DNA from: Leucothrix pacifica
GTDB taxonomy: Bacteria > Pseudomonadota > Gammaproteobacteria > Thiotrichales > Thiotrichaceae
NCBI RefSeq assembly: GCF_003172875.1
Contig: NZ_QGKM01000013.1
Location: 161,785 to 225,784 of the forward strand
DNA: 64,000 bases
Reading direction: 5' to 3'
Shown here: positions 18,979-27,974 of the stretch, in pieces
Layout of the letters: every line of letters starts with the position of its first letter
How positions within the stretch are numbered: the first letter of the stretch is position 1
The notes under the pieces: generated by a model
The model's input: only the letters and a program-made list of their open reading frames with translations
Told to the model about the DNA's origin: nothing
Databases searched by the model: none
Position numbers and translations under genes: made by a program

Positions 18979-20328
18979 TTATAATTCAATAGTGCGATCA
19001 AACTCAATAAACTGACCGGCATTAGACGTTTCGACTAAAGCCCCGTTAGACCAGACGACTTGTCCATTAACCACAGTGGTCTGAACCGATGAGCGGAATT
19101 CGTTCCCATTAAAAATAGTCCAGGCAGCCCGGGACAGAACATCTTCATCACGCGCAATAAAAGATCTATCAATATCGACTAATATTAAATCAGCCCAGTA
19201 ACCTTCACGAATATAGCCACGCTCTTTTATATCAAAGCGTTCAGCGACAGAGTGGCTGGTTTTCTCAACAATGCATTCGAGACTAAGTATCTGATCCTGG
19301 AAATGCTCTAAAATCGATGGCATTGCAAATTGGGACTGTGGCAAACCGGGTGGCACCTCAAGGTAATCTTTTTCTTTATCACCTAGAGAAACCGGGATGT
19401 GGCCGCTGCAGATGTTATCGATATTATTATCAAGTAAGCCTTGCATCAACGCTGCACGGTCAATATCCGTTTTGATAGCAGGGTTATATTTGAGTAACGC
19501 ACCGCGCTTATTGCAGTCGATGTCCGAGAAAGTCAGAAAATGAGAACACACATCAGCGCTGATATGTTTGTTGCTTTTTCGGTATTTTTCCAACAACTCA
19601 ACTTCAACTTCGCTGGACACGTGTAAAAGATGTATGCGGTTCTTAGCTGGATCTGCAACCGTTAGTAACTGCTCAGCAGCCGATACACAGGCCTGTTCAC
19701 TTCGAATGGAACTGTGAAAATTTGGCGGAATATCGTCACCATAAATCTGACGATAACTCTCTTCACTTTCGAGAATAAGGGGTGCGTTCTCAGCATGAGC
19801 GGCTATCAGAATAGGAGCTCGCTCAAGAAAAGTCTCAAGCGTATCCGGATCATCAAAACGATACTCATCATTTTCACTACACATACTGAGATAGAGGCCA
19901 CAGCAATGCTGATAATCACCAGATTGAATGCTCTCCAGCTCTGTGATTTTAACCGCTTGATAGTAACTAAAATTATTAACTAAACGAGTTCTCAGAGAAT
20001 CGATAACTTCAGCAGCCGGTGCCAGTTCACTCTCCTCAGTTGTGGCAATATCAGGCAACAACATGATACTAGTGATACCTCCGGCAATAGCCGCCTGACA
20101 TTCCTGCTCCAGATTACCCTTCACAAGAACGTCGCTGGCTACACTAAACTGCGTATCTATCATTCCGGGTAACAGATGCAAACCTTTTGCATCGATGAAC
20201 TTATCTGAAGGAAGGTGACTCAAGTCAGGGGCAATTTGCGCGATGCGTCCGTCACGAATGAATACATCAGCCTTCTCAATACTACCTTCATTGACTAGCT
20301 GTGCATTACAGATCAAGAGTGTGGTCAT
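18979..20328 (-). CDS. Dihydroorotase homologue, probably non-catalytic
   Basis: 449 residues with the amidohydrolase/dihydroorotase fold. Recognisable are the N-terminal beta domain, PGMIDTQ at residues 54-60, AAHAEN, HLLHVSSEVEVELL and a C-terminal YWADLILVDIDRSF. The zinc-binding HxH after PG.ID is missing (Gln60 and Ser62 instead), and the late TDHAP motif reads SGHIP near residue 307. Such inactive PyrC' proteins assist aspartate transcarbamoylase in some proteobacteria, but no pyrB is in view here. It is separated from folA by 21 bases. Another amidohydrolase role without metal seems less likely. Confidence 0.75.
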   Translation of the reverse strand: MTTLLICNAQLVNEGSIEKADVFIRDGRIAQIAPDLSHLPSDKFIDAKGLHLLPGMIDTQFSVASDVLVKGNLEQECQAAIAGGITSIMLLPDIATTEESELAPAAEVIDSLRTRLVNNFSYYQAVKITELESIQSGDYQHCCGLYLSMCSENDEYRFDDPDTLETFLERAPILIAAHAENAPLILESEESYRQIYGDDIPPNFHSSIRSEQACVSAAEQLLTVADPAKNRIHLLHVSSEVEVELLEKYRKSNKHISADVCSHFLTFSDIDCNKRGALLKYNPAIKTDIDRAALMQGLLDNNIDNICSGHIPVSLGDKEKDYLEVPPGLPQSQFAMPSILEHFQDQILSLECIVEKTSHSVAERFDIKERGYIREGYWADLILVDIDRSFIARDEDVLSRAAWTIFNGNEFRSSVQTTVVNGQVVWSNGALVETSNAGQFIEFDRTIEL

Positions 20329-20349
20329 AGGCTAGCACCTATATTCTGG

Positions 20350-20844
20350 TTAATCTGGCAGCCTTTCCAATATCTCGAATGAGTATGGCCACTGATTTTT
20401 AGCGTCAGCTTGATGGCTGGAAGAACTTACTTGCTTCCAATTATAGATCGTATAATCAGGAAAACGAGTATCGCCTTCAACACTTAATGATATATGAGTT
20501 AAATAAAGACGATCTGCTATCACCAGAGCCTGCTCGTACAACTGCTGACCACCAATAATAAATATTTCATTGACCGAGGCATCAATAGACTGCAGAGCGT
20601 CATCCAAACTCTGAAAGACGTCTGCACCTTCAATCCGAAGCGATGCATCGCGACTTAATACAATGTTACTGCGCCCAGGTAACAGGCGCCCTATCGAGTC
20701 GTAAGTACGACGACCCATGATAACAGGACATCCCAACGTGCTGCGTTTGAAGTGCGCTAAGTCAGCCGGCAAGTGCCAAGGCATCGCACCATCAAGACCA
20801 ATCACCCGGTCTTCAGCCATGGCAGCAATCATTGAGATAATCAT
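20350..20844 (-). CDS. folA: Dihydrofolate reductase
   Basis: A 164-residue NADPH-dependent enzyme that regenerates tetrahydrofolate. Motifs are the N-terminal MIISMIAAMAEDRVIGLDGA, MPWHLPADLAHFK with the acidic catalytic residue, VIMGRRTYDSIG, and IFIIGGQQLYEQAL. The length is standard. The ATG overlaps the sspB stop by four bases. Confidence 0.97.
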   Translation of the reverse strand: MIISMIAAMAEDRVIGLDGAMPWHLPADLAHFKRSTLGCPVIMGRRTYDSIGRLLPGRSNIVLSRDASLRIEGADVFQSLDDALQSIDASVNEIFIIGGQQLYEQALVIADRLYLTHISLSVEGDTRFPDYTIYNWKQVSSSSHQADAKNQWPYSFEILERLPD

Positions 20845-21245
20845 TTTACGACGCGAAGTGCCGGACGTTTACCCTGTGGTGGAGGCTCCGGTGGATCCGG
20901 CTCAGGATCACCCTCTTCTGGCACATTAGCTTGCGGCAGTGCTTCAAACATCATTCCTTCACTATTTTCGGCAGCATAGATTGCTCTGATAGCATCTATT
21001 GGTGCATAAATACTCGAAGGTCTGCCGCCGAATCTGGCATTAAACGCCAGGCAGTTATCATCAATCGCAAACTGCTGAACCGCACTAGGGGATATATTTA
21101 AGATGATTCGACCGTCCTCAACATAATGTTGAGGGACATCAACATCCTGCATAGTCGCATCAATCAAAACGTGCGGCGTCATATCATTATCAAGAATCCA
21201 TTCATAAATGGCTCTCATCAAATAAGGGCGGTTCGAAGTCATCAT
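20841..21245 (-). CDS. sspB: ClpXP adaptor SspB
   Basis: A 134-residue adaptor that delivers ssrA-tagged and other substrates to ClpXP. The N-terminal substrate-binding domain includes PYLMRAIYEWILDNDMTPH. An acidic, proline-rich linker follows (EEGDPEPDPPEPPP), and the C-terminal ClpX-binding tail reads RPALRVVK as in Escherichia. The gene overlaps sspA by four bases and folA by four bases. Confidence 0.96.
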   Translation of the reverse strand: MMTSNRPYLMRAIYEWILDNDMTPHVLIDATMQDVDVPQHYVEDGRIILNISPSAVQQFAIDDNCLAFNARFGGRPSSIYAPIDAIRAIYAAENSEGMMFEALPQANVPEEGDPEPDPPEPPPQGKRPALRVVK

Positions 21246-21871
21246 GGACGAATAGCTTTCTCGGCTTCAGTCAGTGAGAATTGGAACATTTCACGTGAAA
21301 ACACACGATCCATATATCGCATTAGCGGCTTTACATCTGTTGCAGGCAGGTCAATACCATACTTAGGCAGACGCCATAATACGGGTGCAATGGTGCAATC
21401 TACTAAGGAGAATTCGCTGCTTAAGAAGTAAGGCTTGATCGAGAAAACATCAACTGCCGATAGTACGCCTGAACGTAAAATACGACGAGCTTCATCTGCC
21501 TTGGCCTGATCATCACTATCCATATCGCGTAGCAAGCTGTACCAATCTTTTTCGATTCTGTACAAAGCAAGGCGAGAATGAGCACGGGTTACCGGGTCAA
21601 CAGGCATTAGAGGCGGATGAGGAAAACGCTCATCCAGATATTCCATAATTACACGAGCATCATATAGCACTAAATCACGATCAATCAGCGTAGGTGCTGT
21701 GTTGTATGGATTCAGTTCCGCAAGATCTTCAGGCTTGTTGTCCGGATCAATCTCAATAATATCTACTGTGATGTCTTTCTCTGCCAACACAATTCTTACG
21801 CGGTGACAATCTGCGCAATCCGGTAGTGTAAATAATGTCATTACCGAACGTCGATTGGAAACTGAACTCAT
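21242..21871 (-). CDS. sspA: Stringent starvation protein A
   Basis: A 209-residue glutathione-transferase-fold protein that binds RNA polymerase and alters transcription under stress. The N-terminal thioredoxin-like half has FTLPDCADCHRVRIVLAEK and the C-terminal helical half has FSLVDCTIAPVLWRLPKYG. It lies downstream of petABC, separated by a terminator, and upstream of sspB, the usual gammaproteobacterial order. Confidence 0.96.
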   Translation of the reverse strand: MSSVSNRRSVMTLFTLPDCADCHRVRIVLAEKDITVDIIEIDPDNKPEDLAELNPYNTAPTLIDRDLVLYDARVIMEYLDERFPHPPLMPVDPVTRAHSRLALYRIEKDWYSLLRDMDSDDQAKADEARRILRSGVLSAVDVFSIKPYFLSSEFSLVDCTIAPVLWRLPKYGIDLPATDVKPLMRYMDRVFSREMFQFSLTEAEKAIRP

Positions 21872-21895
21872 TCAAATTCTCCCAAATCCAAATAC

Positions 21896-21925
21896 AAAAA
21901 GGCCACCTCACTAAATGAGGCAGCC
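21896..21925 (-). terminator. Terminator of the petABC operon
   Basis: A ten-pair stem with two G-U pairs (ggccacctca/tgaggcagcc, 21901-21925) around a five-base loop. On the minus strand it is followed by TTTTT. It lies 24 bases after the petC stop and before sspA. Confidence 0.8.
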
Positions 21926-21949
21926 TCGGAATACTACAGCAAAATGCGT

Positions 21950-22708
21950 TTAATGAATATCCTTCCAGAACTCTTTCTTCAGCAAATAGCTAAATATAAA
22001 GAGAACAAACAAGAATAACAGCGTGAGTACACCATAAAAAGTACGGTGTAATTGCGCTGGCTCAGCAACATAAACGAGGAAGTTGGTTAAATCACGAGCA
22101 ACTTGATCGTACTCAGCAACCGACATTTTACCTGGCTCAACTAGCTTAAGCGTCTTTGTAACGTGGCCTTTACCATCGTCATGCACTTCCAATTCCTGCA
22201 TACCCTGCAGTTCAAGTAAGACATGCGGCATACCCACATTCTCAAATACTGTATTGTTTACACCGAATGGGCGAGAGTCGTCTCTATAGAAACTTTTCAT
22301 GTAACTATAAATCCAATCACCGCCACCACGTGAACGTGCAATCAATGACAGATCCGGTGGAGCCGTACCAAACCAACGAGCAGCATCTTTAGTTGGAATA
22401 GTATTTTCCATCAATGCGCCAGTCTTGTTGATCTCATTATCTTCATTACGCGTGAAGATAATTGACTTAATATCTTCTTCTTCCAGACCGATATCAGCGG
22501 CAACTCGGTTGTAACGGCTAAACTTCAGCGAGTGACAACCCATACAGTAGTTAGCATAGAACTTAGCACCACGCGCCAGACTCAGTTTGTTGTCCAGATT
22601 TACCTGAGCATCCTGTAGTGGCACGCTACTACCCGCACTAAAGGCAGGTGCAGTACTAAAACTTAAAACAGCCGCAGCGAGTATTAATTTAAGTGATTTC
22701 AGTTTCAT
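21950..22708 (-). CDS. petC: Cytochrome c1 of the bc1 complex
   Basis: 252 residues. A Sec signal peptide ends at about ...STAPAFSA. The haem c site is NYCMGCHSLKF. The C-terminal membrane anchor reads TFYGVLTLLFLFVLFIFSYL. It passes electrons from the Rieske protein to a soluble or membrane cytochrome c in the periplasm. The ATG overlaps the petB stop by four bases. Confidence 0.96.
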   Translation of the reverse strand: MKLKSLKLILAAAVLSFSTAPAFSAGSSVPLQDAQVNLDNKLSLARGAKFYANYCMGCHSLKFSRYNRVAADIGLEEEDIKSIIFTRNEDNEINKTGALMENTIPTKDAARWFGTAPPDLSLIARSRGGGDWIYSYMKSFYRDDSRPFGVNNTVFENVGMPHVLLELQGMQELEVHDDGKGHVTKTLKLVEPGKMSVAEYDQVARDLTNFLVYVAEPAQLHRTFYGVLTLLFLFVLFIFSYLLKKEFWKDIH

Positions 22709-24096
22709 CCTGTGACCCTCGTTGGTACTTCTTTCTCTTTGTTAGTCGCAGATATGAAGTGCGGTAGCAATAAAGTCGTTGCAAGGTAAGCAACAGGTAT
22801 CAACATCATCTGCCAGAACAAACCACGCTGGATATCAGTGAAGCTTGGATCTAAGCGCATGAAGTCCCAAAGCAATACAGGAGCCAGCAGTATCGCGAAC
22901 CACATTAGGTAGTTGGCTTGCTGAGGACGACTGTGCACATAAGTAACAGCGAAAAACAGGAAGTAAATCTGAGTACCACGCGTACCAAGCTCACGATAAA
23001 CGTCTGTAACCGCAAGTACACCTAAAATACCCAAAACAATGAACGTTACAGTGAACCAAGCAAGGTTGATTAAGTGTGCACGGTTACGGTAGCGGACAGA
23101 TTTAATAGGGTTTCTGTCGATCCACGGCAGTACAAACAATACTGCAATCGCTGCGAACATGGCTAACGTTCCATACCATGGATCAGGAACAGCACGAAGT
23201 ACTGTATAGAACGGCGTGAAGTACCATACTGGGGCAATATGCTCAGGTGTCTTCAGCGGATTAGCCGGTTCAAAGTTCGCATGCTCAAGGAAGTAACCAC
23301 CACCTTCAGGCATGAAGAATACAATCGCAAAGAATACTGCCAGGAATACCACTACACCCACAATATCTTTTACTGTGTAGTAAGGATGGAAGGGAATACC
23401 GTCTAACGGAATACCATTTTCATCTTTCAGCTTCTTGATCTCAACACCGTCCGGGTTATTTGAACCCACTGCGTGAAGTGCAACGATATGTACAAATACC
23501 AAACCAACCAAAATCAGAGGCACCGCGATAACGTGGAACGCGAAGAAACGGTTGAGGGTTGGATCAGAGATTACAAAGTCACCACGAATTGTTGTAGACA
23601 CGACATCACCAATGAACGGGATGGTGTTAAACAAGTTGATGATTACCTGAGCACCCCAGAATGACATCTGACCCCAAGGTAGCAAGTATCCCATGAACGC
23701 TTCAGCCATCAGAGCTAAATAAATTAGCATACCGATCAACCAAACTAATTCACGAGGCCCCTTGAACGAGCCGTAAATCAATCCACGGAACATGTGGAGG
23801 TAGATAACTACGAAGAACATTGATGCGCCCGTAGAGTGCATATAGCGGATAAACCACCCACCTGGCACGTCACGCATAATATGTTCAACAGACGTAAAAG
23901 CCATCGCTGCGTCAGGCTTATAGTGCATTGTCAGAAATACACCCGTTACAATTTGTAGCACCAGCACCAGCATTGCCAGTGAACCAAAGAAATAGAAGAA
24001 ATTGAAATTCTTCGGTGCGTAGTATTCTGCGATGTGCTTGTTCCACGTATCTGTCAGTGGAAACCGGGCATCAATCCAGTTTAGTAAACCATTCAT
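22705..24096 (-). CDS. petB: Cytochrome b of the bc1 complex
   Basis: A 463-residue integral membrane subunit that holds haems bL and bH and the quinol-oxidising and quinone-reducing sites. It has about eight membrane helices and haem-ligand His segments such as HSTGASMFFVVIYLHMFRG and FAFHVIAVPLILVGLVFVHI. The quinol-site PEWY motif reads PVWY (HIAPVWYFTPFY), a variant known in beta- and gammaproteobacteria. petA precedes it and shares one base with its start. Confidence 0.96.
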   Translation of the reverse strand: MNGLLNWIDARFPLTDTWNKHIAEYYAPKNFNFFYFFGSLAMLVLVLQIVTGVFLTMHYKPDAAMAFTSVEHIMRDVPGGWFIRYMHSTGASMFFVVIYLHMFRGLIYGSFKGPRELVWLIGMLIYLALMAEAFMGYLLPWGQMSFWGAQVIINLFNTIPFIGDVVSTTIRGDFVISDPTLNRFFAFHVIAVPLILVGLVFVHIVALHAVGSNNPDGVEIKKLKDENGIPLDGIPFHPYYTVKDIVGVVVFLAVFFAIVFFMPEGGGYFLEHANFEPANPLKTPEHIAPVWYFTPFYTVLRAVPDPWYGTLAMFAAIAVLFVLPWIDRNPIKSVRYRNRAHLINLAWFTVTFIVLGILGVLAVTDVYRELGTRGTQIYFLFFAVTYVHSRPQQANYLMWFAILLAPVLLWDFMRLDPSFTDIQRGLFWQMMLIPVAYLATTLLLPHFISATNKEKEVPTRVTG

Positions 24097-24692
24097 TAAG
24101 CAACTCCCCCGTCTTCACCTACTAGTACCAAAGAATCTGTCTTGTAGTAGTAAGGTGGAACAACCATGTTCGTCCCTGCAGGCGAGCCTTTATAAACACG
24201 ACCAGCAAGATCGAATCGCGAACCGTGACAAGGACAGTAGAAACCACCCTTCCAGTCAGCGCCTAAGTCAGCAGGTGCAACCTCAGGGCGATACGTCGGT
24301 GAACAACCCAAATGAGTACAAATTCCAACCATTACCAAGTACTTGTCCTGACGTGCTCTCGACTCATTCTTTGCATAGTCAGGCTGTTGAGCTTCTACCG
24401 CTGAATCAGGATCTTTAAGCTTATCATTCAGGCTTGGTAATCCTTCAATCATTTCATCTGTACGATGGACTACCCAAACAGGTTTTCCTCGCCAAATCAC
24501 ACGAACCAAAGCACCTGCTTCGATTTTCGAAATATCCACTTCTACAGGAGCACCAGCTGCGAGTGCGCGAGCACTAGGAGTTAGGGAACCAATGAAGGGA
24601 ATTGCGATTGCACCGACGCCAACTGCGCCGACTGCTGAGGTAGCACCGATAAGAAAACGCCTGCGTTTCTTATCCACTTCAGTATCTGCCAT
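24096..24692 (-). CDS. petA: Rieske iron-sulfur protein of the bc1 complex
   Basis: 198 residues. A Tat-type N-terminus, KKRRRFLIGATSAVGAVGVG, also serves as membrane anchor. The 2Fe-2S ligands are in CTHLGCSPTY and CPCHGSRFD. It accepts electrons from quinol and passes them to cytochrome c1. It is the first gene of petABC. Confidence 0.96.
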   Translation of the reverse strand: MADTEVDKKRRRFLIGATSAVGAVGVGAIAIPFIGSLTPSARALAAGAPVEVDISKIEAGALVRVIWRGKPVWVVHRTDEMIEGLPSLNDKLKDPDSAVEAQQPDYAKNESRARQDKYLVMVGICTHLGCSPTYRPEVAPADLGADWKGGFYCPCHGSRFDLAGRVYKGSPAGTNMVVPPYYYKTDSLVLVGEDGGVA

Positions 24693-25053
24693 TATAATCT
24701 ACTCCCAGATCTTAGAAACTGTGCCGCTAAGCCGAAGCGGCGGGGCTACGTGGTAGACACGAAAACCCAAGTCAGGACAGGCCAAAAGGCCGCCATCAGC
24801 CCTAACTATAAATCGGGGTATAGTCGCGCAACTTACTAATAAGGTCAAGTCAAAATGGCTCATGCCACCTCAATCAAACATTTTCAATACTAACTATCTG
24901 CCGAGCAAAATAGCGCGGGGCAATAAAATCGAAGTTGTTTCTCGCTATGCGACATATAATCTGCCTATTTTAGGTATTTTTTACACTTTGTTATCTCACC
25001 AAAGCGATACCTTTCTGATATGCTCTAAAGCGATACTATTTATCGGAGGAAGT
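24693..25053. other. Divergent promoter region, petABC and DUF2189 gene
   Basis: About 360 bases between divergent genes. It must hold promoters for both. Visible is a hairpin, gccgct-aagccga-agcggc, at 24723-24741 in the probable petA leader, and a shorter aggcc/ggcct repeat near 24778-24792. I see no convincing sigma-70 pair. A longer reading of the plus-strand gene would begin at 24862 but lacks a good ribosome site. Confidence 0.5.
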
Positions 25054-25872
25054 ATGACAACAGTAGAACAAGCAGGATACACCAGCCCATCAGACGTGAA
25101 GGTCTACCGCGCGGATAATGAAGCACCAATGAGGTGGCTGGAGAAAGGTTTTATCGACTTTAAAAATAATTTTAAACTCAGCATCCTCTATGGAATCTTT
25201 ATTGCTGCTATTGGCATTATTCTGATATCGACCATGCAGTTTTCTGCCAGCTTTGTGATTGGCGCGATTACTGGTTTCGTGATTGTTGGACCTTTTGTAG
25301 CGATTGGCCTTTACGATATGAGCCGGGAGATGGAATTTGGACGAACACCAAAACTCTATCACGCGATTTCTGCTCTCAAAAAGAACACAGGAACATTACT
25401 GGCATTTGCGGTAGCACTTGGCTTCCTACACACCGTCTGGACACGCCTGACAGGTATTTTGATTGCGATCTTTTTTAGTGACCTGAATACATCCGGTAAA
25501 AATATGTTTGAAATCCTTAGCGATCCTCAAACTGTGATTTTTCTGGCTATCTTCTTGGTATTAGGTGCGATTATCGTTGGTTTTGCTTTCTCGGTGAGTG
25601 TCATCTCAATTCCGATGATTATGCACCGTAATGTAGATATCGTAACGGCAGCCATGACCAGTATCCGCGTTGTTAGGAAGAACCCTCGTAAGATGTTCAC
25701 ATGGGCTGTGATGATCTCAGTCATTATGTTTTTGGGCATGGCAACCGCCTTTATCGGCTTAATATTTGCCTTCCCAATCGTCGGACATGCTAGCTGGCAT
25801 GCTTACCGTGAACTCGTAGAACGTCCTGACCACCGGATTGCTGAAAACGGACCTCTGAAAAGCGACAACTAA
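25054..25872 (+). CDS. DUF2189 family integral membrane protein
   Basis: 272 residues from the ATG at 25054, which has GGAGGA three bases upstream. An in-frame ATG 192 bases earlier would add a tail without membrane or domain character. Six hydrophobic helices are visible, including LSILYGIFIAAIGIILIST and GTLLAFAVALGFLHTVWTRL, and the N-terminal WLEKGFIDFKNNFKLSILYG is the DUF2189 pattern. These proteins often lie near cytochrome oxidase or bc1 genes. The function is unknown. Confidence 0.85.
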   Translation: MTTVEQAGYTSPSDVKVYRADNEAPMRWLEKGFIDFKNNFKLSILYGIFIAAIGIILISTMQFSASFVIGAITGFVIVGPFVAIGLYDMSREMEFGRTPKLYHAISALKKNTGTLLAFAVALGFLHTVWTRLTGILIAIFFSDLNTSGKNMFEILSDPQTVIFLAIFLVLGAIIVGFAFSVSVISIPMIMHRNVDIVTAAMTSIRVVRKNPRKMFTWAVMISVIMFLGMATAFIGLIFAFPIVGHASWHAYRELVERPDHRIAENGPLKSDN

Positions 25873-25898
25873 ATTCGATAAGAGTTAGTTCATGACAT

Positions 25899-25929
25899 AA
25901 AAAAGGCCTCCATTACGGAGGCCTTTTTG
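25899..25929. terminator. Bidirectional terminator
   Basis: A perfect 11-pair stem, aaaaggcctcc/ggaggcctttt, with a five-base loop and T-runs on both strands. It lies between the convergent DUF2189 gene and the dihaem cytochrome gene. Confidence 0.9.
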
Positions 25930-26013
25930 TTGGTCTGCTATCTGCCGCCCTGAATGTAATCACTGAATATCACGAATCAACCATTACAGGGCAAGCTCTC
26001 GTGCTAACAGAAA

Positions 26014-26859
26014 TTAACGACTCTGCGACACCATGTGATCTACTGCAGCCTTAACCGCTTCATCACTGAGACTTGGGTTACCACCCTTAGCTGGCATTGT
26101 TGGCTTAGCTGGGTCACCATTCACAGCAGTATTATAAAGTGAAGTCATACCAAGCTCTAAGCGAGGCGCCCAGGCAACTTTGTCACCAATGATAGGTGAA
26201 TTAGCTACACCGGTGTCGTGACAAGCAAAACAAGCTGCCTTATAGGTAGACTCGCCAAGCTCACTTGACGCAACCGCTGCAACACTGATCTCTTCGACAG
26301 CAGCAGGCTTTTCCTCAGCGCTCTGTACAACCTCAGTGGTTGCTGCAGGAGCGGCTTCTTCAGTGGTTGCAGCAGCAGTATCAGCTGGTGCAGCCTCAGC
26401 TACTTCAACGCCAACAGTAGTAAGCATCGACACGATAGCATCCTGAATTTCACCATCAGTCAGACTTGGGTCACCACCACGAGGAGGCATACCACCCTTA
26501 CCATTGATTGCACTTTGAACTAATGCATTCATGTCGCCCGCCAGTCGAGTTTCCCAATCGCCCTTTGCACCTGCATCAAGCTTAGGTGCATTCGCAAGAC
26601 CAATCGAGTGACACACCGCACAATTTGCTTTTACGATGTCATCACCAGAACGTGCTGCCGCGACCACCTCTTCTTTCTTCAGTGCAACAGATCCAATTGG
26701 ATCTAATGCAGCGATCATCTGCTTTTGCTCAGGTGACTTAGCTTCAGCATCCCCATGACCTTTGGGGGTCGGAGCAAACAAATACAACACACCGACGATC
26801 AGCACCAATACAATCTGCACCCAAAAAAGCCGGGGTAGTTTTTCATGAGAACCAGACAT
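26014..26859 (-). CDS. Membrane-anchored dihaem cytochrome c
   Basis: 281 residues from the ATG at 26859, which has GGAGG five bases upstream; the ATG at 26871 overlaps that ribosome site and is unlikely. An N-terminal membrane helix (LFWVQIVLVLIVGVLYLFAP) is followed by two cytochrome c5-like domains with haem sites CAVCHSIG and CFACHDTG. They are joined by a linker of about 60 residues rich in Ala, Glu, Thr and Val. Each domain has a possible Met ligand in GGMPPRGG or TMPAKGG. It probably carries electrons from bc1 to the oxidase encoded upstream. Confidence 0.9.
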   Translation of the reverse strand: MSGSHEKLPRLFWVQIVLVLIVGVLYLFAPTPKGHGDAEAKSPEQKQMIAALDPIGSVALKKEEVVAAARSGDDIVKANCAVCHSIGLANAPKLDAGAKGDWETRLAGDMNALVQSAINGKGGMPPRGGDPSLTDGEIQDAIVSMLTTVGVEVAEAAPADTAAATTEEAAPAATTEVVQSAEEKPAAVEEISVAAVASSELGESTYKAACFACHDTGVANSPIIGDKVAWAPRLELGMTSLYNTAVNGDPAKPTMPAKGGNPSLSDEAVKAAVDHMVSQSR

Positions 26860-26922
26860 GGTTTCCTCCATTAATTATTAATTCTATAAATTCATTCATA
26901 AGCTGACCAACCCTTAAGCTGC

Positions 26923-27663
26923 CTAGGCCTTTAAGTTACTATCAACCCGTTTTGTGTTTAGTTTTATATACAAAAACATAGCAATCAAAGCCATGATAAA
27001 CCACTGTGCTGCATACCCTAAGTGCTTACCAATCTTGCCATAATATGGCTGCCAATCCCGCACATAACCGTTACCTTCGTCAGGCGCCAGCTCGAACAGT
27101 ATTGGTGAAACAGCCAACTCCAACTCGGATGAGATCACCACCGGTTCATATGCCTGAACGACATGCGGAAATTTCAATGCTTTTTGATCCAACCTGTTTG
27201 CAAGCTGTATGGTGTTCGAAGGGTTCTTAATCACTCCGGTCACTCTTTGTAAATCTTCCGAAACGCTAATATCAGCAAACTGATCCCGTCGTCCTAAAAT
27301 TGGAATCCAACCTCGATTAACCATGACAATCATGTCACTGCCTTCAAGCCTGAACGGCGTCAGTACCTGATAACCGGAACGACCTTGGTACGTTTTGTTA
27401 TCCCAGAGATACTGCCTCTTAGAGTCATATCGCCCACTCATCTCAGCAGGACGGTAAACATTATTCACTAAATCCGATGCTTCAGCAGTATTGATAAAAA
27501 GCGGATCCTTCTCTATCGCTTCTTGCACACTACGTTCGATACCACGCTTTTCTTCAGCACGATCCAGCTGCCAAAGACCTAAACTAATCAACACCGGTAG
27601 CAATACTAAGAATGCAAGCGTTGGGACTAACGTGGGTTTGAATTCATACTGACCTACTTGCAT
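26923..27663 (-). CDS. SURF1 family cytochrome oxidase assembly protein
   Basis: 246 residues with two terminal membrane helices: LVPTLAFLVLLPVLISLGLWQL near the N-terminus and AQWFIMALIAMFLYIKL at the C-terminus. Between them is the periplasmic SURF1 domain with GRYDSKRQYLWDNKTYQGRSG and VMVNRGWIP. SURF1 helps place haem a in subunit I. The gene is 11 bases after the DUF2909 gene, in the oxidase operon. Confidence 0.94.
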   Translation of the reverse strand: MQVGQYEFKPTLVPTLAFLVLLPVLISLGLWQLDRAEEKRGIERSVQEAIEKDPLFINTAEASDLVNNVYRPAEMSGRYDSKRQYLWDNKTYQGRSGYQVLTPFRLEGSDMIVMVNRGWIPILGRRDQFADISVSEDLQRVTGVIKNPSNTIQLANRLDQKALKFPHVVQAYEPVVISSELELAVSPILFELAPDEGNGYVRDWQPYYGKIGKHLGYAAQWFIMALIAMFLYIKLNTKRVDSNLKA

Positions 27664-27674
27664 CTGGTATCAGC

Positions 27675-27878
27675 CTAAAACCGGCCATCTGGTTGAATCC
27701 AACCCATCCAGAACGCAAACATCATAAAACCAAACAAAGCTATTGATGCGCCGATTCGCATGGCCAAGGCCTTCATCATTCGCTGAGAGCCTGCTCCGTC
27801 ATTCATCATGTAGTACAGAGCAGATCCCAAGCTGTATAAAATAAACAAAAAGAAACCAAGTACTACAATCTTAATCAA
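27675..27878 (-). CDS. Twin-transmembrane DUF2909 protein
   Basis: 67 residues with two membrane helices (VVLGFFLFILYSLGSALYYM and GASIALFGFMMFAFWMGW) around a short basic loop. Small DUF2909 proteins lie between coxC and SURF1 in many Gammaproteobacteria and probably assist oxidase assembly. The start is TTG at 27876-27878, with a GAGG seven bases upstream. Confidence 0.88.
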   Translation of the reverse strand: MIKIVVLGFFLFILYSLGSALYYMMNDGAGSQRMMKALAMRIGASIALFGFMMFAFWMGWIQPDGRF

Positions 27879-27922
27879 AGCAGAACCTCATTACGTGGTT
27901 AAGTGACAATTTTGAAACAACA

Positions 27923-27946
27923 CTGGGGTATTCTAAAATACCCCAG
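27923..27946. repeat. Perfect 10-bp inverted repeat between coxC and DUF2909
   Basis: ctggggtatt and aatacccccag-type complementary arms with a four-base loop (ctaa). No T-run follows on the minus strand, so it is not a standard terminator. It lies inside the oxidase operon and could stabilise the upstream message or reduce read-through to the assembly genes. Confidence 0.7.
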
Positions 27947-27974
27947 CATAGATTAGCGAATCAAACCAAGTGGC

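Noticed and set aside
22705..24096. PVWY instead of PEWY in cytochrome b as a defect
   Set aside because: PVWY is a known natural variant in beta- and gammaproteobacteria with ubiquinone, so it is not unusual.
26860..26871. Upstream ATG as start of the dihaem cytochrome
   Set aside because: It overlaps the GGAGG ribosome site that fits the ATG at 26859.
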